In this document: piece by piece, positions 48,311 to 59,536 of the stretch
Position numbering within the stretch: the first letter of the stretch is position 1
Layout: each line of letters opens with the position of its first letter
Origin: Gallionella capsiferriformans ES-2
GTDB taxonomy: Bacteria; Pseudomonadota; Gammaproteobacteria; Burkholderiales; Gallionellaceae
Assembly: GCF_000145255.1 (NCBI RefSeq)
Contig: NC_014394.1
Location: forward strand, 744,001 to 808,000
DNA: 64,000 bases
Reading direction: 5' to 3'
The notes under the pieces: generated by a model
Seen by the model: only the letters and a program-made list of their open reading frames with translations
Databases searched by the model: none
What the model was told of the DNA's origin: nothing
Program-made: the position numbers and the translations under genes

Positions 48311-51300
48311 GTCAAACTTTCATTGGCAGATTCAGGGCTTGCATTTTTTAAAATCGCTAAGGCTGAATCCAGATCGCACAGGTGGATGGCGGTTGATAAT
48401 TTCGTCAGTTGTTTTTCCGGAAATAGGCCTTTTAGCGTATGGCTGTTGCTGTCGAACCAGCTCATGGCCTCCGGATTGTTTTCGGTGAGCAGGAGTTTGA
48501 GTTCTGCGAGTGCGTTGATCCCCGATGCGCTGTCGGCCGGTTGACTGCTAGCCGGTACAGGCAATCTTGGTAAAACCCGTCCGATCAACTCGTTGAGTGC
48601 GCTCTCGAGAGCCTCTAAGCGTGAGTCAATCTCATCTTTGGGCCAGCGTTCGCTCAAACCTTGTTCTAGGAGGGCGGCATCCTTTGCCAGTTCCTTGGCG
48701 CCGATGCTGGCAGAGACGCCCTTTAAAGTGTGAATGTGGCGTTGCGCGCTCGCCCAGTCATTTATAGCGAGCGCTGCGCGGGTTTGCTCAGGAGTAGGCT
48801 GCTGCAGCTCGCAGAATTTGCGTAGCGCGGAAAAATATAGCTCGGTATTACCCAGCATGCGCCGCAGGGCTGGGATCGACTCTATGCCCTCAATTTCCGG
48901 ATCGAATGCCTGCCGGTCGGGTTTTGCAACCGGTTTAACCTGCGAGCGGTACGCCGTAATCCACTTAAGCAAGGTTTGCCAGAGTAACTCGGGTTCAATC
49001 GGTTTGGACAGGAAGTCATTCATGCCGGCGTCCAGGCAGCGCTGGCGATCTGCCTGAAGCACATTTGCCGTCATCGCCACCACGGGTAGTTCCGCGAATC
49101 GGGCTTGACGTCGCAATTCAAGCGTGGCCGAGATGCCGTCCATTACCGGCATTTGCATATCCATCAGTACGAGATCGTAATTGTTTTTTTCCAGCAGGTT
49201 GAGCGCTTCAGCGCCGTTTTCTGCCAGATCGACCGCAAGATGCATCTGTTGCAACAACTCCATCGCGATCTGCTGGTTGAACTCGTTGTCCTCGACCAGC
49301 AGGATGCGCGCTCCGCTAATTGTATTCATGTCCTCAGCAGGTTGTGTCGGCACGCAGCTTATGTGCAGATCTTCGCGTTCAGCGCCGATCACGCGTATCG
49401 CTGTATCAAATAAAGTTGAGGCGGTCACGGGTTTAACCAGTACATCGCGGATGCCGGCATTTTCCGCGTTGTGGAAAACTTCATCGCGACCGTAGGCGGT
49501 GACCAGTACCAGATGGGGTGGCGCGGTCAGTGGCAGGGATTGAATCTTGTTGCAGGCGTCGATGCCGTTCATTGTCGGCATGTGCCAGTCCATGAACACT
49601 AGTTTATAGGGATCACGCTGACGGTCGGCCAGTTCAATCGCCGTGATTGCCTCAATAGCCGAGTTAGCTACATCGACGGAAAAACTCATGCCGTCTAGCA
49701 TTTCATTCATCACCTGACGCGCGTTGTCATTGTCGTCCACCACCAGAACGTGGCCGCCGCGAAGATCCGCAACAGGCAGCAGCGTGCGTTTTTTGATTCC
49801 GCCGGTGCCTAGACGCGCGGTAAACCAGAATGTGCTTCCCTGACCTTCGACGCTGTTGACGCCCGCTTCGCCACCCATCAGATCAGCCAGTTGACGGCAG
49901 ATAGCCAGCCCCAGCCCCGTTCCTCCGTAACGGCGTGTCGTGCTGGCGTCACCTTGCGTGAAGGGCGTAAATAACCGGCTGATCTGTTCAGAAGACAGGC
50001 CGATGCCGGTATCTCTAACCTCGAAATAGAGCAGTACCTGATCTTCCGAACGTTCGCGCAGGCGCACCGCAATGACAATTTCCCCTTGTTCGGTGAATTT
50101 GAGTGCATTGCTCGCATAGTTGAGCAACACTTGTCCTAAGCGTAGTGAGTCTCCCAGCAGATTGACCGGCACATCGCTTGCGATGTCGAGGATGAGTTCC
50201 AACCCTTTTTCGGTGGTTTTTTCGCCGATGAGTGCAACGACATCGGCCAGGGTGTTTTCTAGCTCGAATTCGCTGTGCTCGATGGACAGTTTTCCTGCTT
50301 CAATTTTTGAGATGTCGAGTATGTCGTTGATGATGCGCAACAGATTTTGACCGGATTGCTGAATTTTCTTCAGGTAGTCGCGCTGACGCGGGGTGAGATC
50401 GGTATTGAGCGCCAGATGTGACATGCCGATAATGCCGTTCATCGGGGTGCGTATTTCGTGGCTCATGTTGGCTAAAAAGTCGGATTTCATCCGCGATGTT
50501 TCTTCGGCCAGTGTGCGGGCATTGATCAAGTTTTGTTCTGTTTCCCGACGGCCAGAAATGTCCTGTATCACGCAAAGATAGCCGGAGATTACGCTATCCA
50601 TGCTATAGACCGCGCTGGTAAGCAACAGGCCGATAAATTCGGTGCCGTCATGGCGCACAAACGTCCATTCGCGACTGTCGTGGCCGTTCATCACCGCACC
50701 GGCGACGATAGCGCCAAAGCTGCTGCTCACATCAGCCGTCCGGCAGGCGGCAGCTAATTCGTCTTCGCGGTGGAAGCAGGCGGGTGTTTGCAGACCGACC
50801 ACTTCGTCCGCTATCCAGCCCAGCATCTTGTTGGCGCCCGTGTTGAACAGCGTGATCAGTCCGTTCACATCGGTGCCGATAATGGCGATTTCAGTAGCGG
50901 CTGCCAGAATGTCCTGCAGCATTGCATTAACCTTGCCGGTCGCCTCATGCGTGTTGAGCAGTTCACGCCGTTGTGCGTCGAGTTCCTTCGTTTGTGCGGC
51001 TAGCATCATGTTGAGATGCTGGGTGCGCAGGTTACGCCGGAGTACTTCGAGCACCGGGGCGAGCATCTGCGGGAGTTCACTCAGCAACAGGCTGCAGTGT
51101 GCGTCAGGCGGACTCAATAAGGACAGTTCAATGATACCGATGGCCCGATTTTGCAAGACGAGCGGGAGTATCACCACATGCGCGGTGCGTGCACTGAGCA
51201 AGCCTGACAGGTGCAGGCGCGCCTCGGGATCCTCAATGGCGATCATTTTTTGATCTTGTGCGCATTGTTCAATCAGGCCGCTCGGATTGATTTGATCGAT

Positions 51301-52530
51301 GCGGGCGCCGTAGGCGCTCACAGGCGATAGGCTCTCTTCCGTTTGGACATACAGGCAGCCCTGCACCGCGTGAACGGTCGGGCATAGATGCGAGAGCAGG
51401 GCCTCACCGAATTCACTGTGAGATCGCGATTGCTGAATCGCGCTAATCAGATTGGTAATTTCATCTTTAGCCCAGCGCCTTTGTTCAAGTGCACGCGCGA
51501 CTTCCTGCATCGAGAGCAGTGCTTCTTTCACTTCGCCGAACAGCCCGGGGTAATTGGCGCTGATGGTTTGCGTCAGGTCGCCCTGATCAATGGCGCGTGC
51601 GACGCGAATCACATCGCGCATTCCCGTGTCGGTGATGTCTGACAGATTATTGACTAGCTTAGAAATGTCCTGTGCATAGCCTGACTTGTCGCTCAGACTC
51701 ATTCTGACGTTGAATTCACCTCTGGATGCGGCGGCTTCGACGATGTTGCTCAGGTCGCCGATCAGTGCACGCAAGTTCGACTGCATTGACATCATTGCGC
51801 TGAGCAGATGGGAAGACTCATCGTTGCCTGAGATATTCAGTCTGTAGGACAGATCCCCTGCCGCGATGTGCTCCGCCACTTGTGTGGCCTTTTCTAGTGC
51901 GTGCAACAGAGTACGCCTTAGCCAAACACCGATCAGCAGCACCAGCGTCAGTATTGATGCCCATACGGTGATTGAAATTGTCACAGTGTTGTATTTAATC
52001 TCGAGTCCTTCTGCGGCAATTTTTTTTCCGAGGGTTGACTTGAAGTTTTTATGGGACTCGAGCACTTGATTTATCCGGTCTGCCAAGGGAGAGGCTTCAT
52101 TGAGCAGGATCAGGGCTTCGTTATCATGATGGTTGTGTGAGGCTGCTTTGATCTTTTCGATGTGCTCGGTATAGTCGTGCACCGCTTTGATGTCTTCGCT
52201 GAGCAGCAGACGGTCTTTCTCATCGAACAGGTACAGCTCGTATTTATTGAGCGCAGTGTTGAGATCGGCTTGAGACTGGATGATCAAAACCTCAACATCG
52301 GATAAGCGGGAGGCATCGTGATGCAGCACATGCTGATACAGGCCGACGCGCAGTCGGCCAAAGGCTTTGGCTGCATCATCCAGCAGTAACAAAGACGGGA
52401 TGATTTTGACATTGCTGGTGTTGACTGTTTCGTAAACGTGATTGAACTGAATTAAGTTAATGCCGGCCAAACCGGTCATGCCTGCCGCCGCCAATAAAAA
52501 CAAGACATTGAAACGTTGTGCAAGGGTCAT
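48307..52530 (-). CDS. Large hybrid sensor histidine kinase (HAMP-GAF-PAS-HK-REC-REC-HPt)
   Basis: A 1,407-residue membrane kinase. Helices at about 5-25 and 185-205 flank a four-helix periplasmic sensor. HAMP follows near 206-258, a second HAMP-like part near 290-345, a GAF domain, and PAS near 535 ([16 protein letters not shown]). HisKA has the phosphorylated His in [16 protein letters not shown] near 690; the ATPase has NALKFTEQG and GGTGLGLAI. Two receivers ([26 protein letters not shown]) and an HPt domain ([14 protein letters not shown]) complete an internal phosphorelay. It overlaps both neighbours by four bases. Confidence 0.93.
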   Translation of the reverse strand: MTLAQRFNVLFLLAAAGMTGLAGINLIQFNHVYETVNTSNVKIIPSLLLLDDAAKAFGRLRVGLYQHVLHHDASRLSDVEVLIIQSQADLNTALNKYELYLFDEKDRLLLSEDIKAVHDYTEHIEKIKAASHNHHDNEALILLNEASPLADRINQVLESHKNFKSTLGKKIAAEGLEIKYNTVTISITVWASILTLVLLIGVWLRRTLLHALEKATQVAEHIAAGDLSYRLNISGNDESSHLLSAMMSMQSNLRALIGDLSNIVEAAASRGEFNVRMSLSDKSGYAQDISKLVNNLSDITDTGMRDVIRVARAIDQGDLTQTISANYPGLFGEVKEALLSMQEVARALEQRRWAKDEITNLISAIQQSRSHSEFGEALLSHLCPTVHAVQGCLYVQTEESLSPVSAYGARIDQINPSGLIEQCAQDQKMIAIEDPEARLHLSGLLSARTAHVVILPLVLQNRAIGIIELSLLSPPDAHCSLLLSELPQMLAPVLEVLRRNLRTQHLNMMLAAQTKELDAQRRELLNTHEATGKVNAMLQDILAAATEIAIIGTDVNGLITLFNTGANKMLGWIADEVVGLQTPACFHREDELAAACRTADVSSSFGAIVAGAVMNGHDSREWTFVRHDGTEFIGLLLTSAVYSMDSVISGYLCVIQDISGRRETEQNLINARTLAEETSRMKSDFLANMSHEIRTPMNGIIGMSHLALNTDLTPRQRDYLKKIQQSGQNLLRIINDILDISKIEAGKLSIEHSEFELENTLADVVALIGEKTTEKGLELILDIASDVPVNLLGDSLRLGQVLLNYASNALKFTEQGEIVIAVRLRERSEDQVLLYFEVRDTGIGLSSEQISRLFTPFTQGDASTTRRYGGTGLGLAICRQLADLMGGEAGVNSVEGQGSTFWFTARLGTGGIKKRTLLPVADLRGGHVLVVDDNDNARQVMNEMLDGMSFSVDVANSAIEAITAIELADRQRDPYKLVFMDWHMPTMNGIDACNKIQSLPLTAPPHLVLVTAYGRDEVFHNAENAGIRDVLVKPVTASTLFDTAIRVIGAEREDLHISCVPTQPAEDMNTISGARILLVEDNEFNQQIAMELLQQMHLAVDLAENGAEALNLLEKNNYDLVLMDMQMPVMDGISATLELRRQARFAELPVVAMTANVLQADRQRCLDAGMNDFLSKPIEPELLWQTLLKWITAYRSQVKPVAKPDRQAFDPEIEGIESIPALRRMLGNTELYFSALRKFCELQQPTPEQTRAALAINDWASAQRHIHTLKGVSASIGAKELAKDAALLEQGLSERWPKDEIDSRLEALESALNELIGRVLPRLPVPASSQPADSASGINALAELKLLLTENNPEAMSWFDSNSHTLKGLFPEKQLTKLSTAIHLCDLDSALAILKNASPESANESLT

Positions 52531-54449
52531 GATGTCAGTCCAGCGGTTGACGGCAGGTTAGACTCGGCGGGGAACCAAAGCGTAACGGATGTGCCTTTGC
52601 CTATCGTGCTTTCGAGCGTGACCTGTCCGCCGTGCAGCAACACGATTTCTTGCACGATGCTCATCCCTAAACCCGTGCCGGTAATTTTCCCCGACGAGTC
52701 GGCGCGATAAAACCGTTCAAAAACGCGGGACTGTTGCTCGGGTGTCATGCCGATGCCGCAGTCAATAATGCGTATGCCGACGGCCGCAGTGCTGAGGCTG
52801 GCCGGTTGCGGTTCATTAATCAGTTCGATATTGACCTCGCCTGACGAATATTTGTAGGCATTCGACAGTACGTTAACGATCGCCTGATAGGTTTTTTTGT
52901 GATCGGCCATCAGGAAGACCGTGGTGCCGGGCATTTTGAGGGCAGGTGCGCGGCGGCCTTCAGGCAGGATGAAACTGCGCACCACCTGTGTAATTAAGGC
53001 TTGTGCGGGCAAAATTTCAATGACGAAATCCTTGCCGCGCCGCGCCTCAATGCGGGCAAGATCCAACAGTTCATTGAGGATAGAGGTCATCAGTTCAGAC
53101 TGCTTTAAAATAATCGTCAAAAATTCCCGGCGGCTCTCCTCGTCAAAGTCGTGCGACAGCAGTAGCTCGGCAAAACCGTAAATACTGGCCATCGGGGTGC
53201 GCAGTTCGTGTGCGGCCGTCGAGAGGAATTCGCTTTTGAGTTGATCGAGTTCTGTCTCGTGAGTTATTTCGCGGAAATAGAGAATTTGTGACACAGAACT
53301 GGTGGTGCTGCTGCGCAAACCAACCTCGAGTATGCGTTTGCCCACATGCGACAGTTCAATGATTTGGCGTGTGTCAGGCAGCTTGTCCGAAGCGGGTGCT
53401 CGCAATTTCTGCACGCCTTTGAAATGCGTACCCGCAACACAAAGCCGTGTGAGTAAATCGCTGAACTGTGCCTCGTTCATTCCCTGCAATTGCGCGGCAT
53501 GCAGTCCGGTCATCCGGGTGAAGGCCGGGCTGACATAGCTGATACAATGCGCCTCATCGAACGAGATAAATCCGTCCGGACTCAATTCAAATATCGCATC
53601 GAGCAACTCGGTACGCACGCCCAGTGCCAGTTCAATTTCTTTGCGCTTGGTGATGTCGACAAAACTGCCGACCATGCGCAGTGCTGTCCCCTCGCTATCC
53701 CGCTCAACCACATCGCCGCGGTCGAGCACCCAGACGATCCGGTTTCCGGGCATACGCATACGGTGTTCGCTCTGATAGTGTCCGTGTCCGTTGAGGCAGT
53801 TTTGCAGCGCATCAAAGACACGGGCGCGGTCGTCTTCATGCAGCAGCTGCCCGAATTCTTCAACCGGATGCTGCAGATAGTTGTCGTCCATCCCCGCGAT
53901 TTTGCACCACTGACTATTGTGGGTCACTATGCCGCTTTTGATATCCCAGTCCCATACGCCTTCACCGGTTGCATCCAGCACATAGCGCAGACGGCGCTCG
54001 CTCTCTTCGAGTTTTTTCTGTGCCAGCTTTAATTCTGTCACGTCATTGGCGATGACCAGAATCTGTTTTTTACCGTCTGCTGAAACGAGAGGCTTTTTTA
54101 TTGACTGGTAATAGTGAGTTTCGCCGGTGGCGTTGTTGGTAGACTCCTCCATCACGATTTGGGTGGCAGGCTGCGACATGATTTCGCGCACGTTTTGCAA
54201 ATAAAATGCGACCTGTTCGGCATTCGGATTGAATGCGCCGTCATCTTTTCCCTCCAGATTTTCCGGCGTCGTCCCATACAGATTGGCCAACGCACGGTTA
54301 CCGATCAGAAATTTGCCGTCCCAGTCCTTCATCAGGATGATATTGGGATTTTCATCTATCACCGTGCGCAGTAAATCGTATGCGCGTACCAGCTCAGAGC
54401 GGAGTTTGTGCTCGTTCAGCGCGTTAATTTCGTTTTCCTGTTTTGTCAT
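52527..54449 (-). CDS. PAS-PAS-PAS sensor histidine kinase
   Basis: A 640-residue soluble kinase. Three PAS domains begin near 25 ([16 protein letters not shown]), 150 ([13 protein letters not shown]) and 285 ([13 protein letters not shown]). HisKA has [20 protein letters not shown] near 415; the ATPase has [12 protein letters not shown] near 530 and [12 protein letters not shown] near 605. Its last 350 residues are closely similar to the next kinase (54475), a duplication. It starts 25 bases after that gene and overlaps the hybrid kinase by four bases. Confidence 0.92.
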   Translation of the reverse strand: MTKQENEINALNEHKLRSELVRAYDLLRTVIDENPNIILMKDWDGKFLIGNRALANLYGTTPENLEGKDDGAFNPNAEQVAFYLQNVREIMSQPATQIVMEESTNNATGETHYYQSIKKPLVSADGKKQILVIANDVTELKLAQKKLEESERRLRYVLDATGEGVWDWDIKSGIVTHNSQWCKIAGMDDNYLQHPVEEFGQLLHEDDRARVFDALQNCLNGHGHYQSEHRMRMPGNRIVWVLDRGDVVERDSEGTALRMVGSFVDITKRKEIELALGVRTELLDAIFELSPDGFISFDEAHCISYVSPAFTRMTGLHAAQLQGMNEAQFSDLLTRLCVAGTHFKGVQKLRAPASDKLPDTRQIIELSHVGKRILEVGLRSSTTSSVSQILYFREITHETELDQLKSEFLSTAAHELRTPMASIYGFAELLLSHDFDEESRREFLTIILKQSELMTSILNELLDLARIEARRGKDFVIEILPAQALITQVVRSFILPEGRRAPALKMPGTTVFLMADHKKTYQAIVNVLSNAYKYSSGEVNIELINEPQPASLSTAAVGIRIIDCGIGMTPEQQSRVFERFYRADSSGKITGTGLGMSIVQEIVLLHGGQVTLESTIGKGTSVTLWFPAESNLPSTAGLTS

Positions 54450-54474
54450 GATGCGTCTTTCGTAAAATGCGTTG

Positions 54475-56289
54475 TCAATCTGTTGCTGCCGGAATCCACA
54501 AGGTAACGATGGTGCCGGTACCCGATTGGCTTTCTATGTCAATGTGGCCGCCATGCAAGGTGATGATTTCCTGCACGATGCTCATGCCAAGACCGGTACC
54601 GGGGAACTTTCCCGAGTCGTCGGCACGATAAAATCGTTCGAAGACGTGGGATAATTGTTCTGCTGTCATACCGATGCCACGGTCACTAATCCGCAGTCCG
54701 ATCAAGTGTCCCGACAGATCGGATGTGAGAAACTCGATTCCAACTTCGTCGGAGGAGTATTTGTAGGCATTTGAGAGGACGTTGGAGATCGCCTGAGTGA
54801 GTTTTCGACGGTCTCCTGCGACCCAGAGCGGGGTGCTACGTTGCGGTTGTTGCGGGCATTTGCGTCCGTTGGGCGGCTTGCATCCGGCGATGATGTTGTT
54901 CAGTAAATCGTATAAGTCGATCTGTGTGAGCGTGAAATCCAGGCTGCCGCGCGCTTCAATGCGGGCAATATCGAGCAGTTCATTGATAATCGAGATCATC
55001 AATTCGGATTGACGATAGATGGTGCTCAGGAATTCGTGTTGCTCGTCATGGCTAAATTCACGGGTTAGCAGCAATTCCGAGTAGCCGTAGATGCTTGCCA
55101 TCGGCGTGCGAAGCTCATGTGCCGCCGTGGAGAGGAATTCACTCTTTAAGCGATCAACTTCTGTTTCGTGGGTAATGTTACGCAGGTAAAGAATTTGCGA
55201 AACCGTCTCGCTTTTTGATTCGCGCAATCCGATTTCGAGTATACGTCCGTTCGACAGCTCTATTATCTGGCGCTGCCGTTTTTTGACGGGTGTTCTGTCG
55301 GTGAGACTGGTTTGGTTGTCGTGCAGTGTGGCAATATCCGGAAAATCCGCTCCTTTTATGCAGCGTCCTTTCAGTCGATCGAAAAACGTGATTTCGTTGA
55401 TGCCGATGACATCTTCCTCAGTCAGGCCTGTCAGTCTAGAGAAGGCCGGGCTGACATATTTGACGAGGTGTTCACCATTAAAAGAGACAAAACCATCCGG
55501 ACTGAGTGCGAAAATTTCCTTGAGTTGAGAGGCAATGTCCTCAGCCAGTGCTTGTGCCTGTTCCGCATCCTGCTGCGATTGGACGCGTAACTGGTTTTCG
55601 TTGATCAGCTGTATATGGCTTTCGCCGATTTTTTGTGCCATCAGGTTGAAGGCGGTTGCTGTCTGGGTTAATTCGTCATCGCCGCTGATCGGGAGGCGAT
55701 GATCAAAATTACCGTTTGAAAACGTCTTGCTCGCCTCCCGCAGTGCAATGAGTTGGCGGGTAAGATAGCTGCCAAGCAGCCATGAAAAAAGGGCAACGAG
55801 CAACATCTCAAGGCTGGCAATTCCCGCTGCCCAATGGCGGGCGGAGTTGAGCAGGGCGGTGAGCGGGGCGATGGCGATACCCAGTTGTACCTCTCCGTGT
55901 TGAATGCCGCCCGCACTCACCGTTGATGACCAGTCCAAAATTCCGTCATTAACCTGATCTGGGTGTACCTCCTTGTGAAAGGGACGGGCGAGCACGGCGG
56001 CATCACCGCGCTGCGCCAGAATGACGCCATCTGCATCAACGATGCGCACCATGTCAATCTGACCCGAGTTCATTGCTTCGATAACCAGACTGTCGAGCGT
56101 GGCCAGATCCTGACTAATCACCGCATCCTTAGCTGCGCTGGCAAGCAGGACGCCGCCCAGTTGGACGCGGCGCATCAGCTCCGCTTCGTTGGATTCGCGT
56201 AATACCGACAGCGCGCTGCCAACCAGAATGGCGAGCAGCACCAATTCAATGGTGGCGATTCCTAATATTGTTTTTGTGCGGATGCGCAT
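54475..56289 (-). CDS. Membrane HAMP-PAS sensor histidine kinase
   Basis: A 604-residue kinase with two helices (about 8-30 and 150-172) around a small periplasmic sensor, a HAMP domain near 175-230 (FDHRLPISGDDEL), a PAS domain (FALSPDGFVSFNGEHLVKYV) near 265, HisKA with [20 protein letters not shown] near 395, and an ATPase ([28 protein letters not shown]). It begins five bases after the PhnD-like gene, so the periplasmic binding protein probably feeds this sensor. Paralogue of the 52527 kinase. Confidence 0.92.
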   Translation of the reverse strand: MRIRTKTILGIATIELVLLAILVGSALSVLRESNEAELMRRVQLGGVLLASAAKDAVISQDLATLDSLVIEAMNSGQIDMVRIVDADGVILAQRGDAAVLARPFHKEVHPDQVNDGILDWSSTVSAGGIQHGEVQLGIAIAPLTALLNSARHWAAGIASLEMLLVALFSWLLGSYLTRQLIALREASKTFSNGNFDHRLPISGDDELTQTATAFNLMAQKIGESHIQLINENQLRVQSQQDAEQAQALAEDIASQLKEIFALSPDGFVSFNGEHLVKYVSPAFSRLTGLTEEDVIGINEITFFDRLKGRCIKGADFPDIATLHDNQTSLTDRTPVKKRQRQIIELSNGRILEIGLRESKSETVSQILYLRNITHETEVDRLKSEFLSTAAHELRTPMASIYGYSELLLTREFSHDEQHEFLSTIYRQSELMISIINELLDIARIEARGSLDFTLTQIDLYDLLNNIIAGCKPPNGRKCPQQPQRSTPLWVAGDRRKLTQAISNVLSNAYKYSSDEVGIEFLTSDLSGHLIGLRISDRGIGMTAEQLSHVFERFYRADDSGKFPGTGLGMSIVQEIITLHGGHIDIESQSGTGTIVTLWIPAATD

Positions 56290-56294
56290 GAACG

Positions 56295-57125
56295 TTAAGG
56301 TTGGACGTCGCGTTTCAAAAGCTCGATGTCAAGCGCGCGGATGTCATTCCACTCTTTGTCGTGAGCAGCGGAGATACCTTTGAACGCCAGTGGGGCTAGC
56401 AGACGTTGTCCTGTTTCGTCTGAACCCAGTGAAATCATCGCCGATTGCACGCGCGCTAATGTTTGAGCGCTCACGCGGGGATGGGCGGCGAAGGCATGCG
56501 GGGTATAGGCCTTAGTTTCTGACAAAATGCGCAGTGAGTCGCAAATTTCCGGTGGGCAGGCCTCAAAGGTGCGCTGGATACCGCCGCCTGCCTCATGCAG
56601 TCCCGCGGCAACAGCACGATAGACAGAATCATGGGAAGCGACAAATTTCGCCTCAACGGGGATGAACCGCCGGCTGAACTCGGCCTGCGGCAAAATACTG
56701 GCAGCGAAAGCAGCCGGTGCGGGAAACACCACGGTCCGGCCTTTGAGATCGGCCAGCTTATGGTAGCGACTGTCCTTTTTGACCACCAGTATGCCGCGGA
56801 TTTTTCGATCCTGCTCCTTGGCAAATGCTTGATAACCGTTTGATTTATGGAATATGACGTAATGATAGGGGTTCATATAGGCCAGGTCGTAGTCTCCTTG
56901 TACCAGCCGTTCCTCAAAAACAGGGATGCCGGGTGCGGTGCGGAACACTAAAGTAACACCGGAGCGTCGGCTCACTTCGGCTAACAGCGGTCCCCATTCT
57001 TCCGCCAGGCGGCTGACCGATTGCTGCGGCACGATGCCCACGCTTAATGTCTGTATGGGGGGGGCGGCACGCGCTAAGCCGATAGTGCTGAGGAGCAGCG
57101 CGAGACTACAAAATTTTTTGATCAT
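56295..57125 (-). CDS. PhnD-like periplasmic binding protein
   Basis: A 276-residue secreted protein. The signal peptide is CSLALLLSTIGLARA. The mature part belongs to the PhnD-type (phosphate/phosphonate/phosphite) binding fold: LSVGIVPQQSVSRLAEEW, then LAYMNPYHYVIFHK near 85 and ADLKGRTVVFPAPAAFAAS near 126. No transporter genes are near; a membrane kinase follows five bases later, so it probably acts as a sensor subunit. ATG 57125 gives the signal peptide; the frame extends to 57260 without need. The ligand is unknown. Confidence 0.85.
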   Translation of the reverse strand: MIKKFCSLALLLSTIGLARAAPPIQTLSVGIVPQQSVSRLAEEWGPLLAEVSRRSGVTLVFRTAPGIPVFEERLVQGDYDLAYMNPYHYVIFHKSNGYQAFAKEQDRKIRGILVVKKDSRYHKLADLKGRTVVFPAPAAFAASILPQAEFSRRFIPVEAKFVASHDSVYRAVAAGLHEAGGGIQRTFEACPPEICDSLRILSETKAYTPHAFAAHPRVSAQTLARVQSAMISLGSDETGQRLLAPLAFKGISAAHDKEWNDIRALDIELLKRDVQP

Positions 57126-57177
57126 ATTTTTGATCTTTCGTGAGTTGGCGATGATCGCGGGTGCCCTTGAATGTATT

Positions 57178-58251
57178 TCATCCCGGTATGCTCGGCGACA
57201 GGTAAATATTAAAAGTATTGCCGCCGGCTGATTTCGCCTGATACATAGCTTGGTCAGCATGTTCCATCAGCGTAGTTTCGTCGTCGCCATGCTGCGGGTA
57301 TTCTGCGCAGCCGAAACTGCCGCCGACAAAGAGTTCGTGACCTGCAACTTGCATGGGGTGAGCCAGTGACGCAATGGCCTTGTTGCAAAATAGGCCAATA
57401 TTGTCAGCACCTGAAAGATTTTCAGCGAGTATGACAAACTCATCACCACCCAGTCGTGCGACTGTATCGGCTTTGCGTACCGAGGCGAGCAGGCGTTTGG
57501 CGGCTTCACAAAGTACGCTGTCACCAATGGCGTGTCCCAGCGTGTCGTTAATTTGTTTGAAGTGATCCAGATCGATGAAAATGAGGGTGAATTTTTTTGT
57601 GCTGCGTGTCGATTGCGTAAGCCTTTGCCTGATACGCTCTTGCAGTAGTTGTCGATTGGGCAGGCCGGTCAGCGTGTCGTGATAGGCCAGATAAGCCAGC
57701 TGCTTTTCAGTTTTTGACTGGTCGAAAAAATAGGCGATATAGTTTTGAATACAACCCTCGCTATCGCGTAGGGTGTTGATCGACAGTTGCTGCAAATAGA
57801 TCTCGCCATTTTTTCGCTTGTTATACAGTTCGCCCTGCCAGTTGCCATCCTCTTGCAGTGACTGCCATAAGTTCTGGTAAAACGCAGCATCCTGACAGCC
57901 GGAATTGAGTATGCGGGGCGTCTGGCCTAGTATTTCGTTTTCGCAAAAACCGGTGATCTGGTTGAACGCGGGATTAACTGCCAGAATTTTTCCGTTGCAA
58001 TCCGTGATCATCACGCCCTCGGCCGCGTTTTTTAAAACCATCGTTGAAATGCGGGATTCGAGCGCAACGTTCGTTAAATGGGATTGTTCTATGTGCTCAT
58101 TGAGTTGCCGGTAGTTTTGTTCGAGTTCACTGTTGCGATTGATCATTTGCTGCAGATCCTCAGCATAGCGAAAAAGCTGGTCATGCAGCATCTGGTTGGA
58201 GTCTGACAGGCTGTTTGCTTTTGGGCGCTTTTGCGGGGATCGGGTGCTCAT
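57178..58251 (-). CDS. PAS-GGDEF diguanylate cyclase
   Basis: A 357-residue soluble protein. An N-terminal coiled coil (DLQQMINRNSELEQNYRQL) precedes a PAS domain with EGVMITDCNGKILAVN near 75. The GGDEF domain is near 195-350: FIDLDHFKQINDTLGHAIGD, then RLGGDEFVILAE with the catalytic motif intact. RKAD five residues before it is the RxxD inhibitory site. It makes c-di-GMP, opposed by the HD-GYP regulator of the same operon. Confidence 0.93.
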   Translation of the reverse strand: MSTRSPQKRPKANSLSDSNQMLHDQLFRYAEDLQQMINRNSELEQNYRQLNEHIEQSHLTNVALESRISTMVLKNAAEGVMITDCNGKILAVNPAFNQITGFCENEILGQTPRILNSGCQDAAFYQNLWQSLQEDGNWQGELYNKRKNGEIYLQQLSINTLRDSEGCIQNYIAYFFDQSKTEKQLAYLAYHDTLTGLPNRQLLQERIRQRLTQSTRSTKKFTLIFIDLDHFKQINDTLGHAIGDSVLCEAAKRLLASVRKADTVARLGGDEFVILAENLSGADNIGLFCNKAIASLAHPMQVAGHELFVGGSFGCAEYPQHGDDETTLMEHADQAMYQAKSAGGNTFNIYLSPSIPG

Positions 58252-58257
58252 CGGGAT

Positions 58258-58623
58258 TTACCGGCCGAGTTGTTCTTTGATTGCGGCAACCAGTGCGAGG
58301 GGACTGAATGGTTTGATGAAATAGGCGTCCGCGCCGCGTTGCATGCCATCTTCGTAGTCGCTCACCTGGCCGCGCGCGGTGACCATGATGACGTGGGTGT
58401 GCTGCAATTGAGGCGCGCTTTTGATTGCGCCCAGTACCTGAAGGCCATCCAGAGCACCGGCCATCATGACACCGAGCACAATAAGGTCGGGTACGATTTT
58501 TAAGGCAAGCCGTAGTGCGGTGACGCCATCCTCAGCTTCAAAAATATCAAAATTTTCTCCCAGTGTGATACGGATAAGGCGACGGATATCGGCGTGATCG
58601 TCGACGAGTAAGACTTTTTTCAT
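58258..58623 (-). CDS. Single-domain response regulator
   Basis: A 121-residue receiver: VLLVDDHADIRRLI, then the phospho-Asp position in LIVLGVMMAGALDG near 54, where the usual D-x-M-x-P is altered: LGVMMAG has Gly for the Asp. The Lys motif FIKPFSP and ARGQVSDYEDG are kept. Compare LDVMMPG in the close paralogue at 46797. If correct, this receiver cannot be phosphorylated in the normal way. Overlaps the HTH-REC gene by four bases. Confidence 0.85.
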   Translation of the reverse strand: MKKVLLVDDHADIRRLIRITLGENFDIFEAEDGVTALRLALKIVPDLIVLGVMMAGALDGLQVLGAIKSAPQLQHTHVIMVTARGQVSDYEDGMQRGADAYFIKPFSPLALVAAIKEQLGR

Positions 58624-59240
58624 GCGGCCTCCCGTGCTTTGAGTAATTTAACTTGGGCTGTTTTTTCAGCGATCGCGAGTAAATGGCTAAACGGGACGGG
58701 TTTGGACAGCAGGGATATGCCGTCCGGTATGCCGCCGTGTGCGCTGATTGCATCTGGATCTAGTCCACTGACGGCAACAATCTGCATGTCGGCGAGTTCG
58801 GAGATGTTGCAAAGCGTGTTTAGCATGCGAAATCCGTCCATCCCTGGCATCTGTAAGTCGGTAATGAGCAAGTCTGGCTTGTCGTGCCCTATGCGGATCA
58901 GTGCTTCGTAGCCGTCATTGGCAGAATGAAATCTGACGGACATCGGCCAGCGTTGCATATTGATCTCATAGAGGCGACGCAAGGCAGGATCGTCTTCAAC
59001 CACGAGTATTTTTAACGCTTCGGGCGTTTTGGCTTTGTTGTCGAGTTGTCTGACGATCGGTTCGGCCAGCAGTCTTTCGATTGACAGCCTAGAAATGCGC
59101 CGATGGCCGCCATCCGTTTTCCATGCTTCTAGCAGGCCGCTCTCGCTCCAGAGCTGTGCTGTGCGCAGCGAGACGGAAAGGAGTTCTGCCGCCTCGCGTG
59201 TCGTGCAAAATGTCTTAGGGGCTTGCCTGTTATGAGCCAT
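58620..59240 (-). CDS. BldC/MerR-like HTH plus receiver fusion
   Basis: A 206-residue protein. The N-terminal 60 residues are a MerR/BldC-like winged helix (TTREAAELLSVSLRTAQLW, then GGHRRISRLSIERLL). The C-terminal receiver has ILVVEDDPALRRLYE, the phospho-Asp in LLITDLQMPGMDGF near 134 and a Lys in LLSKPVPFSH. This DNA-binding-first order is the reverse of most response regulators. First gene of the operon, so it may control it and the divergent kinase. Confidence 0.88.
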   Translation of the reverse strand: MAHNRQAPKTFCTTREAAELLSVSLRTAQLWSESGLLEAWKTDGGHRRISRLSIERLLAEPIVRQLDNKAKTPEALKILVVEDDPALRRLYEINMQRWPMSVRFHSANDGYEALIRIGHDKPDLLITDLQMPGMDGFRMLNTLCNISELADMQIVAVSGLDPDAISAHGGIPDGISLLSKPVPFSHLLAIAEKTAQVKLLKAREAA

Positions 59241-59536
59241 GATTAGCCTTTTTGCCGTTGGTAAGGGGAGGTGCTTAATTATTTTTTATAGATGGTAATG
59301 TAACATCAAATATCATATTTTATCAAATATATGCATATAATATCATTTTATGGTGGAAAGTTTGCTTGTTATCATCCATGTGGTGAAATTGCTGCATGCT
59401 GAAGCGCGTTGCTGGCAATGAGAAAAATAGGGATTCAGGGGTAAGCGCTCAACTGTTCAAGCTAGTGACATCAATGCAACAAGTCAGCGCTGGTGGTAGT
59501 GTGAGAACCTCGCGCTTAATTACAAAGTGACTGAAT
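59241..59536. promoter_or_regulatory. Divergent AT-rich control region
   Basis: Lies between the 12-gene operon (-) and the hybrid kinase (+). 59281-59355 is very AT-rich with repeated ATCA/ATAT words (ATATCATATTTTATC, ATATATGCATATAATATC) and can hold promoters and binding sites for the HTH-REC protein. No single box is certain. Confidence 0.5.
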
